Part shown: positions 24,962 to 33,668 of the stretch, piece by piece
Numbering within the stretch: position 1 is the stretch's first letter
How the letters are laid out: each line of letters opens with the position of its first letter
From: JAVBNO01 sp031551485
Lineage (GTDB): Bacteria > Bacillota > Clostridia > Oscillospirales > Ruminococcaceae
Assembly (NCBI GenBank): GCA_031551485.1
Contig: JAVBNO010000048.1
Coordinates: 1 to 56,571, forward strand
DNA length: 56,571 nucleotides
Direction: 5' to 3'
The notes under the pieces: model-generated
The model's input: only the letters and a program-made list of their open reading frames with translations
What the model was told of the DNA's origin: nothing
The model's database searches: none
Position numbers and translations under genes: made by a program

Positions 24962-26335
24962 GTGTTTGAAAAATTAGTGGATCTTACTGATTTTCTGTGG
25001 GGAACTCCGATGATTGTCCTCATTCTGGCCGTAGGGATATATCTGTCGGTGCGCACCGGTTTTTTTCAGATTACCGGTTTTGGCCTCACCTGTAAAAAAA
25101 CCTTTGGCGAACTGTTTAAGAAGGAATCCGCGGCAAGCGGCGAAGGTACCCTTACCCCGTTCCAGGCCCTTTCCACAGTGCTTGCGGGCACAGTGGGCTC
25201 CGGCAACATTGCGGGTGTCGCCGCGGCCATTGCCATCGGCGGCCCGGGCGCTGTGTTTTGGATGTGGGTTGTGGCCATATTCGGCATGTTGACGAAGATG
25301 GCCGAAGTCTCCCTTGCGGTGCGCTACCGCATCAAAAGCGCAGACGGCGAAATCTACGGCGGCCCCATGTATTACATACGCGATGGCCTGGGCAAAAAAT
25401 GGAACTGGCTTGCCGTCATCTATTCTATCGGTCTTTTCGTCATTGTCGTGGCTGACGCCTGCTTTGTCCAGGTAAACACCCTGGCAACCGCTGCCCAGGA
25501 TGCCTACGGCGCGCCCCTGCTCATCACCGGCATTGTCGTTGTCGCCATCAGCTTAATCGTCATTTTGGGCGGCACCAAACGCATTGGCGATTTCTGCGGC
25601 AAGATGGTCCCCCCCATGTGTATCCTGTGGATCATCGGCTGTCTGGTTGTCATCTGCACCCATCTGGGCAATATGGGCGGCGCTTTCGCCATGATCTTTA
25701 AATACGCCTTTGCCCCCATGCCGGCTGTCGGCGGGTTTGCCGGCTCCACCATCGCCCTTGCCATGGGGCGCGGCGCTGCCCGTGGCATTTTCTCCAATGA
25801 AGCCGGTGAGGGCACAGCCGCCACCGTCCACGCCACCGCCAAAACCGACCACCCCATCCACCAGGGCATGTACGGCATTATTGAAGTGTTCATCGATACC
25901 ATCATCATTTGTACATTAACGGCTCTGGCCATTTTAAGCTCCGGCGTCTGGAGCAATGGCGAAACCGGCATCCACCTGACCTTTTCGGCCTTCCGCTCAG
26001 TCATGGGCGATGTAGGCATTTGGATTGCAGGCGCAGCCGTCATACTCTTCTGCTTCTCTTCTTATCTGGGATTCTTTGTCGAATTTCGCACCTGCCTCGA
26101 GCATCTGGTCGGCGATAAAATTGCCAAATACGCCAAATGGCTGTTTTTCATCCCCCCGCTCTTTGCCGTCACCATGGAGATCGAGGCGGTCTGGTCGCTG
26201 GCCGATATGGCAGTTGGCCTTGTCTTTGTCCCCAATGTGATTGCGCTGATCGCATTAAGCCCCAAATTTATCAGTCTCTTTAAAGAGTACATCGGCAAAC
26301 AGAAATCTGGCGTCAGCCAAAAGGAAGTGGCGTAG
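24962..26335 (+). CDS. AGCS-family sodium:amino acid symporter
   Basis: 457 residues from GTG 24962, with GGGAGGG 6 bases upstream. About ten to eleven transmembrane spans. The AGCS hallmarks are LSTVLAGTVGSGNIAGVAAAIAIGGPGAVFWMWVVAIFG (sodium/substrate region), the GGPMYYI motif, and GIFSNEAGEGTAATVHATAKTDHP. AGCS proteins import alanine or glycine with sodium. The lyase gene begins just after its stop, so the cargo here may be 2,3-diaminopropionate or serine-like amino acids. Family certain, cargo inferred. Confidence 0.92.
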   Translation: MFEKLVDLTDFLWGTPMIVLILAVGIYLSVRTGFFQITGFGLTCKKTFGELFKKESAASGEGTLTPFQALSTVLAGTVGSGNIAGVAAAIAIGGPGAVFWMWVVAIFGMLTKMAEVSLAVRYRIKSADGEIYGGPMYYIRDGLGKKWNWLAVIYSIGLFVIVVADACFVQVNTLATAAQDAYGAPLLITGIVVVAISLIVILGGTKRIGDFCGKMVPPMCILWIIGCLVVICTHLGNMGGAFAMIFKYAFAPMPAVGGFAGSTIALAMGRGAARGIFSNEAGEGTAATVHATAKTDHPIHQGMYGIIEVFIDTIIICTLTALAILSSGVWSNGETGIHLTFSAFRSVMGDVGIWIAGAAVILFCFSSYLGFFVEFRTCLEHLVGDKIAKYAKWLFFIPPLFAVTMEIEAVWSLADMAVGLVFVPNVIALIALSPKFISLFKEYIGKQKSGVSQKEVA

Positions 26336-26336
26336 C

Positions 26337-27545
26337 ATGAGCAAATTCCGTTATATTTTGCGCCGTCGCGGCGCAAAACCCCCGGTCTCCGTCCAGGCCA
26401 CTTCGCTGCAAACGGCACAAACGGTACAAAAATTCCATGCGGGTTTTCCCGGCTATGCGTTCACGCCCCTGCAAAAGCTGGATGCATTGGCAAAGGAACT
26501 GGGGGTTGGCCGGGTATATGTCAAAGATGAATCCTCCCGCTTTGGGCTCAACGCGTTCAAGGCTTTGGGCGGCGGCTTTGCCATCGGCAGCTATCTGGCC
26601 AGCAAGCTTGGTAAACCCATTGGCGAGCTCAGCCTGGAGGAACTGACCAGCGAACCTGTTCGCCGTCAACTGGGCGAAATCACCTTTGTCACGGCAACCG
26701 ACGGCAACCATGGCCGCGGCGTGGCCTGGATGGCCAACAAACTCCGCCAAAAGGCGGTCGTTTACATGCCCAAAGGCTCTTCGCAAGAGCGCCTTGACAA
26801 CATCCGCAAAGAAAATGCCGAAGCCTCCATCACCGACATGAACTATGACGGTGCGGTGCATCTGGCCGAAAAAAACGCGGAACAATACGGCTGGGTGCTT
26901 ATGCAGGATACAGCCTGGGATGGCTACGAAGAAATTCCCACTTGGATTATGCAGGGCTATATGACACTGGCCTATGAAATTTATCGCCAGCTGGAAGAAA
27001 TGGGAGAAGAAAAACCCACCCATCTCATTTTGCAGGCGGGTGTCGGGTCCTTTGCCAGCTCGGTTCTCGGCTTTTTCACCGCCCTTTATGGCCCAGACCG
27101 CCCGGTAACCATCATCGTCGAACCTACCAATGCGGACTGCCTTTACCAATCGGCTTTGGCCAATGATGATAAAGTGCATTTTGTCACCGGCGACATGGAG
27201 ACAATCATGGCGGGCCTTGCCTGTGGCGAGCCGTCCACCATCAGCTATCAAATCATCAACGCCTATGCGGACGCCTTTGTCACCTGTCCCGATGAAGTGG
27301 CAGCCGAGGGTATGCGTATACTGGCAGCCCCTTTGGGCGGCGACGCCAAAATTGTCTCGGGCGAATCCGGGGCGGTTCCGGCCGGCTTACTGCGTGAAAT
27401 AATGCGCAGCAGCGATCTGGCCGAGCTGAAAGACAAGCTGGGCTTTGATGAAAATTCCCGTGTGCTGCTCATCAGCACCGAGGGTGACACCGACAAAGAG
27501 AATTATCGTCGCATCGTCTGGGATGGCCAAAACCCCAGCGTCTGA
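26337..27545 (+). CDS. dpaL: Diaminopropionate ammonia-lyase
   Basis: 402 residues, matching YgeX, the PLP enzyme that splits 2,3-diaminopropionate into pyruvate and two ammonia. The PLP lysine is in RFGLNAFKALGGGFA (about residue 75); TATDGNHGRGVAWMA binds the cofactor; the glycine-rich phosphate loop is LQAGVGSFASSVLGF; and EPTNADCLYQS and GESGAVPAGL follow the family. ATG 26337 overlaps the region just after the symporter stop, with AAGGAAG upstream. Together they form an import-and-degrade pair. Assignment strong. Confidence 0.92.
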   Translation: MSKFRYILRRRGAKPPVSVQATSLQTAQTVQKFHAGFPGYAFTPLQKLDALAKELGVGRVYVKDESSRFGLNAFKALGGGFAIGSYLASKLGKPIGELSLEELTSEPVRRQLGEITFVTATDGNHGRGVAWMANKLRQKAVVYMPKGSSQERLDNIRKENAEASITDMNYDGAVHLAEKNAEQYGWVLMQDTAWDGYEEIPTWIMQGYMTLAYEIYRQLEEMGEEKPTHLILQAGVGSFASSVLGFFTALYGPDRPVTIIVEPTNADCLYQSALANDDKVHFVTGDMETIMAGLACGEPSTISYQIINAYADAFVTCPDEVAAEGMRILAAPLGGDAKIVSGESGAVPAGLLREIMRSSDLAELKDKLGFDENSRVLLISTEGDTDKENYRRIVWDGQNPSV

Positions 27546-27621
27546 TCACCCTTTGGCTTTGCCCGCGCACCCGCGCATGTTTTTTCCGTCTTTCCAACCC
27601 GGCAGGGTACAATCGCAACCC

Positions 27622-27660
27622 CAAAAGACATATGCCCATATTGCGGGCATATGTCTTTTG
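27622..27660 (+). terminator. Intrinsic terminator after dpaL
   Basis: A perfect 16-bp stem with half-site CAAAAGACATATGCCC and loop ATATTGC; the 3' arm ends CTTTTG and is followed by ATTTC. The A/T flanks make it potentially bidirectional. Confidence 0.75.
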
Positions 27661-27753
27661 ATTTCAGCCATCATCAGCGTTTGGTATGGGATATATGCGG
27701 GGACTCAACGGGACATAGATCTGCCCCCATACGGATGCCACCCTCCGCCCTGA

Positions 27754-27782
27754 TTGACAGCGGCAACGTAAATCATTATAAT
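27754..27782 (+). promoter_or_regulatory. Consensus promoter of the UTRA GntR regulator gene
   Basis: Perfect TTGACA (27754-27759) and perfect TATAAT (27777-27782) with a 17-base spacer, the best consensus match in the window, about 60 bases ahead of the regulator start. Confidence 0.85.
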
Positions 27783-27801
27783 GACTTTATGGAATTAAAT
27801 C

Positions 27802-27819
27802 ATATTGTTATATCAATAT
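27802..27819 (+). promoter_or_regulatory. Operator site 1 for the UTRA GntR regulator
   Basis: ATATTGTTATATCAATAT, an inverted repeat (ATATTG / CAATAT), lies just downstream of the regulator's own promoter. It matches the site at the PTS promoter in 16 of 18 positions. Confidence 0.65.
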
Positions 27820-27841
27820 TATATCAGGGGGCCTGGCACAA

Positions 27842-28582
27842 ATGCTGGATACGTCTAAAGGTGCGAAACCGTTGTATATGCAAGTGAAAGAAACAATCGA
27901 ATCATGGATCCAAGAAGGGAAGTGGAAGCCCGGCGAGTTAATTCCGGCCGAGGCCGAGTTTCAAACCCTCTTTGGCGTCAGCCGCATAACCGTGCGGCAG
28001 GCAATTCAGGAGCTGGTGAACGAAAACCTGCTCAGCCGCAAAAGCGGCGTGGGGACAAGGGTTTTGGAACCCATTTCCGAACTGGAAAAATACAGCACGG
28101 TTGTCAAAAGTGCCCCGCACGAAATGAAAGAAATCGGCCATAACCTTGAAACGCACTACTTCAGCCTGCGCGCCATCAAGCCGACCAAAAAACTCGCCGA
28201 GTTATTTTCCCAGGAGGCGCTGGCCGCCAAAAAGCTGTTCCAGCTCGACAGGGTGCGCGGTTACTCGGGCAAAGAGGTCGTATTCTCCGAAACCTATCTC
28301 AATATCGACCTTGACCTGGCCGCGCTTGTTTCAGACAGCAGCTTCTCGCTTTATAAAACACTGCAAGAGCAGGGGTTGACTGTGGCCCGAGCCGAGGAGA
28401 AAATCACCGTTGCCCTTGCCGGAAAAGCCATTTCCGCCCATCTGGATATTGATAAAAACGATCCTGTGTTAATCCGCGAAAGATTATCCCGCGATGCAAG
28501 CGGAACCCTGTTTGAATATACGATCTGCTATTACAATCCGGCGCTCTATAGCTACAATGTGGAGGTGATGCTACTTGGCTAA
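27842..28582 (+). CDS. GntR-family regulator with UTRA domain
   Basis: 246 residues. The winged helix (residues 8-75) contains GELIPAEAEFQTLFGVSRITVRQAIQELVNENLLSRKSGVGTRV; the UTRA effector domain begins near residue 95 (SLRAIKPTKKLAELF) and ends LFEYTICYYNPALYSYNVEV. UTRA regulators commonly sense sugar phosphates. It is upstream of the fructose-type PTS operon and shares a near-identical operator with it, so it likely represses both and is released by the imported sugar phosphate. Confidence 0.92.
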   Translation: MLDTSKGAKPLYMQVKETIESWIQEGKWKPGELIPAEAEFQTLFGVSRITVRQAIQELVNENLLSRKSGVGTRVLEPISELEKYSTVVKSAPHEMKEIGHNLETHYFSLRAIKPTKKLAELFSQEALAAKKLFQLDRVRGYSGKEVVFSETYLNIDLDLAALVSDSSFSLYKTLQEQGLTVARAEEKITVALAGKAISAHLDIDKNDPVLIRERLSRDASGTLFEYTICYYNPALYSYNVEVMLLG

Positions 28583-28622
28583 AATAAGCAATATGAACAA
28601 AAACAGGCACGGTGAATTGTTA

Positions 28623-28650
28623 TTGACTTTTTCCCGCGAAATGTTATAAT
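28623..28650 (+). promoter_or_regulatory. Promoter of the PTS operon
   Basis: TTGACT (28623-28628) and perfect TATAAT (28645-28650), 16-base spacer, 38 bases before the EIIA start. Confidence 0.78.
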
Positions 28651-28652
28651 CT

Positions 28653-28670
28653 ATATTGTTATAACATTAT
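28653..28670 (+). promoter_or_regulatory. Operator site 2 for the UTRA GntR regulator
   Basis: ATATTGTTATAACATTAT directly after the -10 box, with the palindromic core TGTTATAACA (28657-28666). Another ATGTTATAAT half-like copy overlaps the -10. It is near-identical to site 1, so one regulator probably binds both. Confidence 0.65.
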
Positions 28671-28688
28671 AAATTACTGGAGGACTTC

Positions 28689-29123
28689 ATGGAGCTGATT
28701 GATGTCAATTTAATTGACCCTGCAAGCGCGGCGCGCTCAAAAGAAGAAGCGATACAGCAGGTTGCGGCCATGCTGGAGCAGGCGGGACGGCTGTCGGATA
28801 AGTCCCGGTATATTTCTGATGTTTACGAGCGGGAAAAAGAATTTTCCACTGCCCTTGGGTTTTCCTTTGCCATTCCCCACGCCAAGTCAGCGGGCGTCAA
28901 TGTGTCGTCCCTTGTCTTTCTCCATCTCAAAGACGAAGTGATGTGGGATGACGAGCCGGTCCGTTATGTCTTTGGCATTGCCGCCCCGGCCGAGCAGGAG
29001 GGGAACGAGCATCTGAAGGTACTCTCCCGCATTGCCCGCAAAATCATTCACGAAGAATTCCTCAACGGCCTTCAATCCGCAGAAAGCAAAGAAGATTATC
29101 TGCGGCTTATTTTGCAAGATTAA
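28689..29123 (+). CDS. PTS fructose-family EIIA component
   Basis: 144 residues, a PTS_EIIA type 2 domain that takes phosphate from HPr. The phosphorylated His is in FSFAIPHAKSAGV (about residue 65); the C-terminal LKVLSRIARKI helix is typical. ACTGGAGGAC precedes the ATG. It is the first gene of an A-B-C-isomerase-methyltransferase operon with gaps of 17-44 bases. Confidence 0.93.
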   Translation: MELIDVNLIDPASAARSKEEAIQQVAAMLEQAGRLSDKSRYISDVYEREKEFSTALGFSFAIPHAKSAGVNVSSLVFLHLKDEVMWDDEPVRYVFGIAAPAEQEGNEHLKVLSRIARKIIHEEFLNGLQSAESKEDYLRLILQD

Positions 29124-29144
29124 AGATGGACAGGAGGTGAGCGG

Positions 29145-29459
29145 ATGAAAATTATTGGGGTCGTTGCATGTCCCGCAGGCATCGCGCATACATACATGGC
29201 GGCCGAAGCCCTCGAAAAGACCGGCGGAAAACGTGGGCACGATGTCAAGATTGAAACAAACGGCGCTTCCGGGGTGGAAAACAGGCTGACCAAAAATGAC
29301 ATCCTCGAGGCGGACGCGGTCATTGTGGCGGCCGACACAGCGGTGGAAACCGAGCGTTTCCGCGGGAAGTCGCTGTTGGAGGTGTCGGTGACCATAGCCA
29401 TTAAAAAGGCAGATCGTATCTTCGAAAAAATCGAAAACAAAGAGCTCGCCATTTATTAA
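29145..29459 (+). CDS. PTS fructose-family EIIB component
   Basis: 104 residues, matching PTS_IIB_fruc. The phosphorylated Cys is in VACPAGIAHTYMAAEAL (Cys10), with the loop KIETNGASG following. ACAGGAGGTG precedes the start. It transfers phosphate from EIIA to the sugar bound in EIIC. Confidence 0.93.
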   Translation: MKIIGVVACPAGIAHTYMAAEALEKTGGKRGHDVKIETNGASGVENRLTKNDILEADAVIVAADTAVETERFRGKSLLEVSVTIAIKKADRIFEKIENKELAIY

Positions 29460-29502
29460 GGGGTCATAGCAATCTCGCTTAAAAATATTGAGGAGGAATA
29501 TC

Positions 29503-30564
29503 ATGAACAAGAAGAATGGACTCTATAAGCATATCATGACAGGCGTTTCCTATTTTTTGCCCGTTGTTGTGGTCGGCGGCATGCTGATTGCCTTTGCGTT
29601 TTTGTTTGACGCCAGAAACGCGAGTCTGCCTACCTATGGTTCGACCAATGCGATCTCGGCATGGCTGATCACATTGGGTTCGACTGCAATGTCGATGATG
29701 CTCCCTGTCCTTGCGGCCTACATAGGATATTCCATCGCCGACCGGCCCGGCCTTGTTCCCGGTCTCATTGTGGGACTTTTGGCCCGTGACGGCGGTTCCG
29801 GCTTCATCGGCGCCTTGTTGGGCGGCGTGATCGCCGGCTACATCGTGCTGTACCTGAAAAAGCTGACTGCCAAAATGCCGCGTTCGTTCGAGGCAGCCAA
29901 AACGCTGATTATATTCCCGGTCATCGGCACGCTGTTGGTGGGCCTTGTCATGATGGCCATCAACTCGGTTTGCGCACCCCTTAACACCGGTTTAACCAAC
30001 TGGCTCAACAATATCAGTACCATCAACGCAGTTGTCCTGGCCGCCATTCTCGGGGTGATGATTGTCTCCGACTTAGGTGGTCCCATCAACAAAACTGCCT
30101 ACTTTTTTGCGGTTGCCTCTCTCACGGCGGCCGACGGCTCTGCCGTGTCCTCACCGGTCATGGGCATCATCGCCGCCGCTGGGTTGACCATCAGCACCGG
30201 CTGTGCCCTGGCCACAACCCTCTTTCCCAAAAAGTTCAGCCCGGAGCTGAAGGAAGCCGGAAAAGCCGCCTATGTCATGGGCTGCACATTTATTTGCGAA
30301 GGTGCAATCCCTTTTGCCATCGCCAAACCCAAGCAAGTTTATCCCGCCATGATTCTCGGCTCTGTGGTCGGCGGCTGCCTTGCCGCGTTGTTTGGCATTA
30401 CGATGCCGGCGCCCTTGGGCGGACTGTTCACCATTCCGCTGGTCAATAACATACCGCTCTATCTTCTTGCCATGGCCATAGGCACGCTTGTTACCGCGCT
30501 GACAATGGGCCTGCTCATCCGCGAGGATTACAAGCCGGAAGAGGATGCCGACGAGGATTTTTAA
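29503..30564 (+). CDS. PTS fructose-family EIIC permease
   Basis: 353 residues, about nine to ten membrane spans. Family segments are KHIMTGVSYFLPVVVVGGMLIAF at the start, RDGGSGFIGALLGGVIAGY, SDLGGPINKTAYFFAV and CEGAIPFAI, the EIIC-Fru substrate loops. The ATG at 29503 with AGGAGG is preferred over the upstream TTG. Linked to a mannose-6-phosphate isomerase gene, it probably imports a mannose-type or related hexose as phosphate. Family sure, sugar inferred. Confidence 0.92.
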   Translation: MNKKNGLYKHIMTGVSYFLPVVVVGGMLIAFAFLFDARNASLPTYGSTNAISAWLITLGSTAMSMMLPVLAAYIGYSIADRPGLVPGLIVGLLARDGGSGFIGALLGGVIAGYIVLYLKKLTAKMPRSFEAAKTLIIFPVIGTLLVGLVMMAINSVCAPLNTGLTNWLNNISTINAVVLAAILGVMIVSDLGGPINKTAYFFAVASLTAADGSAVSSPVMGIIAAAGLTISTGCALATTLFPKKFSPELKEAGKAAYVMGCTFICEGAIPFAIAKPKQVYPAMILGSVVGGCLAALFGITMPAPLGGLFTIPLVNNIPLYLLAMAIGTLVTALTMGLLIREDYKPEEDADEDF

Positions 30565-30608
30565 CAGCGCTTTTGGTAACCTTTTAGAAACAGAGAGGAA
30601 TTGAATGC

Positions 30609-32441
30609 ATGAGTTTTATGTTCTCGCCTTTGGATTTTGACGACCAAACGGCGGTTAATTTCCCTGCGCTTTCGGATGAAATCAAGCGCAGCATCGTTTT
30701 TGGAACCCCCAAAGCCGCCGATGCGTTGGCAGATGCAATCAGACAGCGTGCCAAAGAAACGGGAAAAGGCTGCGCCGTCGCACTGGACGGTTACATCGGT
30801 GCCGAATTCGACGCCTTCGCCAATTTGGTGCTCCAAAGACTTTCCACAGCCGGCATCGCCGTTTCGCGCCGCCATATGGGGGAGCTCTATAAGCCGGCCG
30901 AGCAGATCAACGAAATGATTGCCGGCTGCCTGCCCACAGAGAACCCCCTTGACCCCATCAACCTGTTCGGGCGCGTGTATGAAGGCGAATTTTCCGACTT
31001 CATCGACCTTCCAAAAGCCGAAGCGGTGCTGGCGGATATGGGCGGACTTCCGGCTGGCCGGGTATTGCTGTTAACCGGCTGCGGCAGCGCCTCCCAAACT
31101 TTTGCCGATGCGGTTGACCTTGTTGTCTATGTGGACATTTCGCCCAAAACCGCTGCCATCCGCGCCCGGGAAGGGAAGCTCCTGAACATAGGCGACAACT
31201 CCCCCAGACCTTTCGCGGACCTGATGCGCCGCAACTATTATGTGGACTTTGAAATCGTCCTTGCCTCGCGTAAACGCCTGCTGGAAGGGAACCGGATTGA
31301 TTATTACATCGACGGCAACCTTCCCGACGAATTTGCCCTGATGCCGGGCCGCAGCATGGAAGGAATCCTGCGGGCAATGGCCGATCGCCCCTTTCGCTGC
31401 AAACCGGTCTATATGGAAGGCGTATGGGGCGGCGAGCTGATCCGCAAAGTGCGCAGGCTTCCGGCAAAGTACAGAAACATCGCCTGGGTTTATGAGATGA
31501 TTGCCTTCGAAGTAAGCCTTCTGATTGACGTTGGCGGCAAGCTGGTCGAAATTCCCTTTTCAACCATGATTCAAAAATACCCCAAAGAGCTGATGGGCGA
31601 AAAAAGCGTTCAGCGTTTTGGCGCCTATTTCCCAATCCGGTTTAACTACGACGACACCTTTCACGGCAACGGCAACATGTCCATTCAGGTTCATCCCTAC
31701 GAGTCCTTTAATAAGAGCGAACACAACGAGCGGGGCTCCCAGGACGAATCCTACTATGTCGTGGCGGCGGGACACGGCGCCAGAACTTTCATCGGCTTCC
31801 GCGAGGACGCCAGTCCCGACGAGTTCTTCGCGCTGGTCAAGCAGTCCGAGAAAACCGGCCAGACAGTGGATTATCTCAAATACATCAACAATGTGAATTC
31901 CTACCCGGGCCGGCAGGTCATGCTGCCGGGCGGAACCGTTCACGCCTCAGGCAGAAACCAGCTTGTGCTGGAAATCGGCTCGCTGACAGTTGGTGCCTAT
32001 ACATATAAGATGTACGACTACAACCGAATCGATCTGAACGGAACGCTGCGACCCATCCACAGCGCCTATGCCGAAAAAGTAATCCGCAAAGAGCGTAACA
32101 CCTCTTTTGTAAACGCGAATCTGGCCATCGAACCGCGCATAGAGCGCGAAGGCCAGGGATTCTGTGAAAAATTGATCGGCAGTACGGATTTAATGTATTT
32201 CGAAACAAGACAGATTGACCTGGATACAGGCGCCGAAATCGAAATGAAAAACAACGGCCAGTTCACCGTACTCACCATGGTGGACGGCGAGGAAGCGCTT
32301 GTCTATTCCCGGTCCAATCCCCAACTTTGTTTTCGGCAAAAATATCTTGAAATCGTCATTGTGCCGGCCACAATCGATGACTTTGTAATCGAAAATGTCG
32401 GGTATCAGCCGGCGGTCATTCACAAAACGGCGCTCAAGTAG
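30609..32441 (+). CDS. Class I mannose-6-phosphate isomerase fused to a kinase-like N-terminal domain
   Basis: 610 residues, far longer than ordinary ManA (about 310-390). Residues 265-610 are the isomerase: WGGELIRKV, zinc ligands Gln360 and His362 in SIQVHP, Glu380, and His445 in PGGTVHAS are all present. Residues 20-250 resemble a uridine-kinase fold (DLVVYVDIS near 170 as a Walker B-like strand), but the spot for the P-loop reads ALDGYIGAEFD, without GKS/T. It would convert the PTS product to fructose-6-phosphate; the N-domain may sense or bind the substrate. Isomerase part sure, N-domain tentative. Confidence 0.85.
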   Translation: MSFMFSPLDFDDQTAVNFPALSDEIKRSIVFGTPKAADALADAIRQRAKETGKGCAVALDGYIGAEFDAFANLVLQRLSTAGIAVSRRHMGELYKPAEQINEMIAGCLPTENPLDPINLFGRVYEGEFSDFIDLPKAEAVLADMGGLPAGRVLLLTGCGSASQTFADAVDLVVYVDISPKTAAIRAREGKLLNIGDNSPRPFADLMRRNYYVDFEIVLASRKRLLEGNRIDYYIDGNLPDEFALMPGRSMEGILRAMADRPFRCKPVYMEGVWGGELIRKVRRLPAKYRNIAWVYEMIAFEVSLLIDVGGKLVEIPFSTMIQKYPKELMGEKSVQRFGAYFPIRFNYDDTFHGNGNMSIQVHPYESFNKSEHNERGSQDESYYVVAAGHGARTFIGFREDASPDEFFALVKQSEKTGQTVDYLKYINNVNSYPGRQVMLPGGTVHASGRNQLVLEIGSLTVGAYTYKMYDYNRIDLNGTLRPIHSAYAEKVIRKERNTSFVNANLAIEPRIEREGQGFCEKLIGSTDLMYFETRQIDLDTGAEIEMKNNGQFTVLTMVDGEEALVYSRSNPQLCFRQKYLEIVIVPATIDDFVIENVGYQPAVIHKTALK

Positions 32442-32458
32442 TAAAGGTAGGTAATCTC

Positions 32459-33565
32459 ATGCAGCCAATCAAAAAAGCGATAGAAACAATGACAGCCCGC
32501 CAACGTGTGCAGCGGACATTCGCCTATGAAAAAACCGACCGCGTCACAATCGGGTACCTGTCAAACGATGCCGCCCACAAGCGCCTGTGCGAGGCAATGG
32601 GCGTCGGCAGCGACCCCTACGAGCTGCTGCAAGCCCTGGGTGTGGACTATCAAATGGCCAAGCCGCGCTATATCGGACCCCAGCTCTTCCCGGATATCCC
32701 CGACCGCTGGGTGAATCCGGAAACCGGTTTTGTCAAAAAATATATCCAAACCGAATATGGTGTTGCCATGGACTACTGCGATTTTCCGCTGCTGGGCGCA
32801 GACGACGAGGCGATTTACAATTATCCCGCCCCCAACCCGGACCACTACGACTACGACGAGACAGACCGGATGATCGAGATGCTGCTCGGTAAAGGCTTTG
32901 CTGTCCATGTGGGCGACCCGGCTCTGGGCGACATTCTCAACTCCAACGGCGTACTGCTGGGCTTCGAGGATGCCCTGGTCAATATGGCGACCGGCCACGA
33001 GGCGACGTTGCATATGGTTGACAAGCGGCTTGGCTCCCAGCTGGCCGTTACCGAGCGGGTGCTGGAAAGAAACAAAGGCAAAATCGACTTTATGTGGGTC
33101 GGCGAGGATATGGGCACCCAGCGGGCGCCGCTTATCAGCATGGACATGTACCGCGAATTCCTGAAATCCCGGCACCAAAAGTTCATCGATTTGGCCCATG
33201 TCTATGGCATTCCCATCATCATGCACACCTGCGGCTATTCCAGCTGGGCCTATGAAGAGCTCATCACCATGGGCATGGATGGTGTCGATACGCTCCAACC
33301 GGAAGTGACCAACATGAGCCCGCGTTACCTGCAGGATCAGTTTGGTGGCAGGCTCAATTTCAGAGGCTGCATTTCTACGGCCGGCCCGCTGGCCTATGGT
33401 ACCCCCAAAGAAGTGGAGCAAGTCTGCCGCGATACTCTGGCAATTATGATGGAGAAAGGCGGCTACCACTTTGCCCCCACCCACAAGCTCCAGAACAATA
33501 CCCCCGCCGAAAACACGATTGCCATGTACCAAGCGGCCCACACATACGGCTGCTACAGCAAGTAA
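32459..33565 (+). CDS. Uroporphyrinogen decarboxylase-fold methyltransferase-like protein
   Basis: 368 residues of the UroD/MtaA/CmuA superfamily. The zinc-thiolate pattern of cobamide-dependent methyltransferases, His-x-Cys ... Cys, is seen as His256-Thr-Cys258 in IIMHTCGYSSW and Cys304 in FRGCIST, which points to a methyltransferase rather than a haem-pathway decarboxylase. No corrinoid protein or activator gene is in the window. It ends the PTS operon, 17 bases after the isomerase, so it may act on a sugar-derived (perhaps O-methylated) compound; this is inference. Confidence 0.75.
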   Translation: MQPIKKAIETMTARQRVQRTFAYEKTDRVTIGYLSNDAAHKRLCEAMGVGSDPYELLQALGVDYQMAKPRYIGPQLFPDIPDRWVNPETGFVKKYIQTEYGVAMDYCDFPLLGADDEAIYNYPAPNPDHYDYDETDRMIEMLLGKGFAVHVGDPALGDILNSNGVLLGFEDALVNMATGHEATLHMVDKRLGSQLAVTERVLERNKGKIDFMWVGEDMGTQRAPLISMDMYREFLKSRHQKFIDLAHVYGIPIIMHTCGYSSWAYEELITMGMDGVDTLQPEVTNMSPRYLQDQFGGRLNFRGCISTAGPLAYGTPKEVEQVCRDTLAIMMEKGGYHFAPTHKLQNNTPAENTIAMYQAAHTYGCYSK

Positions 33566-33589
33566 AACCACAGTGATCTGCATATAAGC

Positions 33590-33632
33590 AAAACGAGCTT
33601 TTTGAATTTGCATTCAAGAAGCTCGTTTTTTC
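33590..33632 (+). terminator. Intrinsic terminator of the PTS operon
   Basis: An 18-base arm (AAAACGAGCTTTTTGAAT) pairs with its complement (one G-T pair) around TTGC, followed by T residues. A near-twin lies at 36753-36793. Confidence 0.85.
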
Positions 33633-33668
33633 TGATTGCTGCGCTTCTTCCCTAGACCCGCATTTTTC

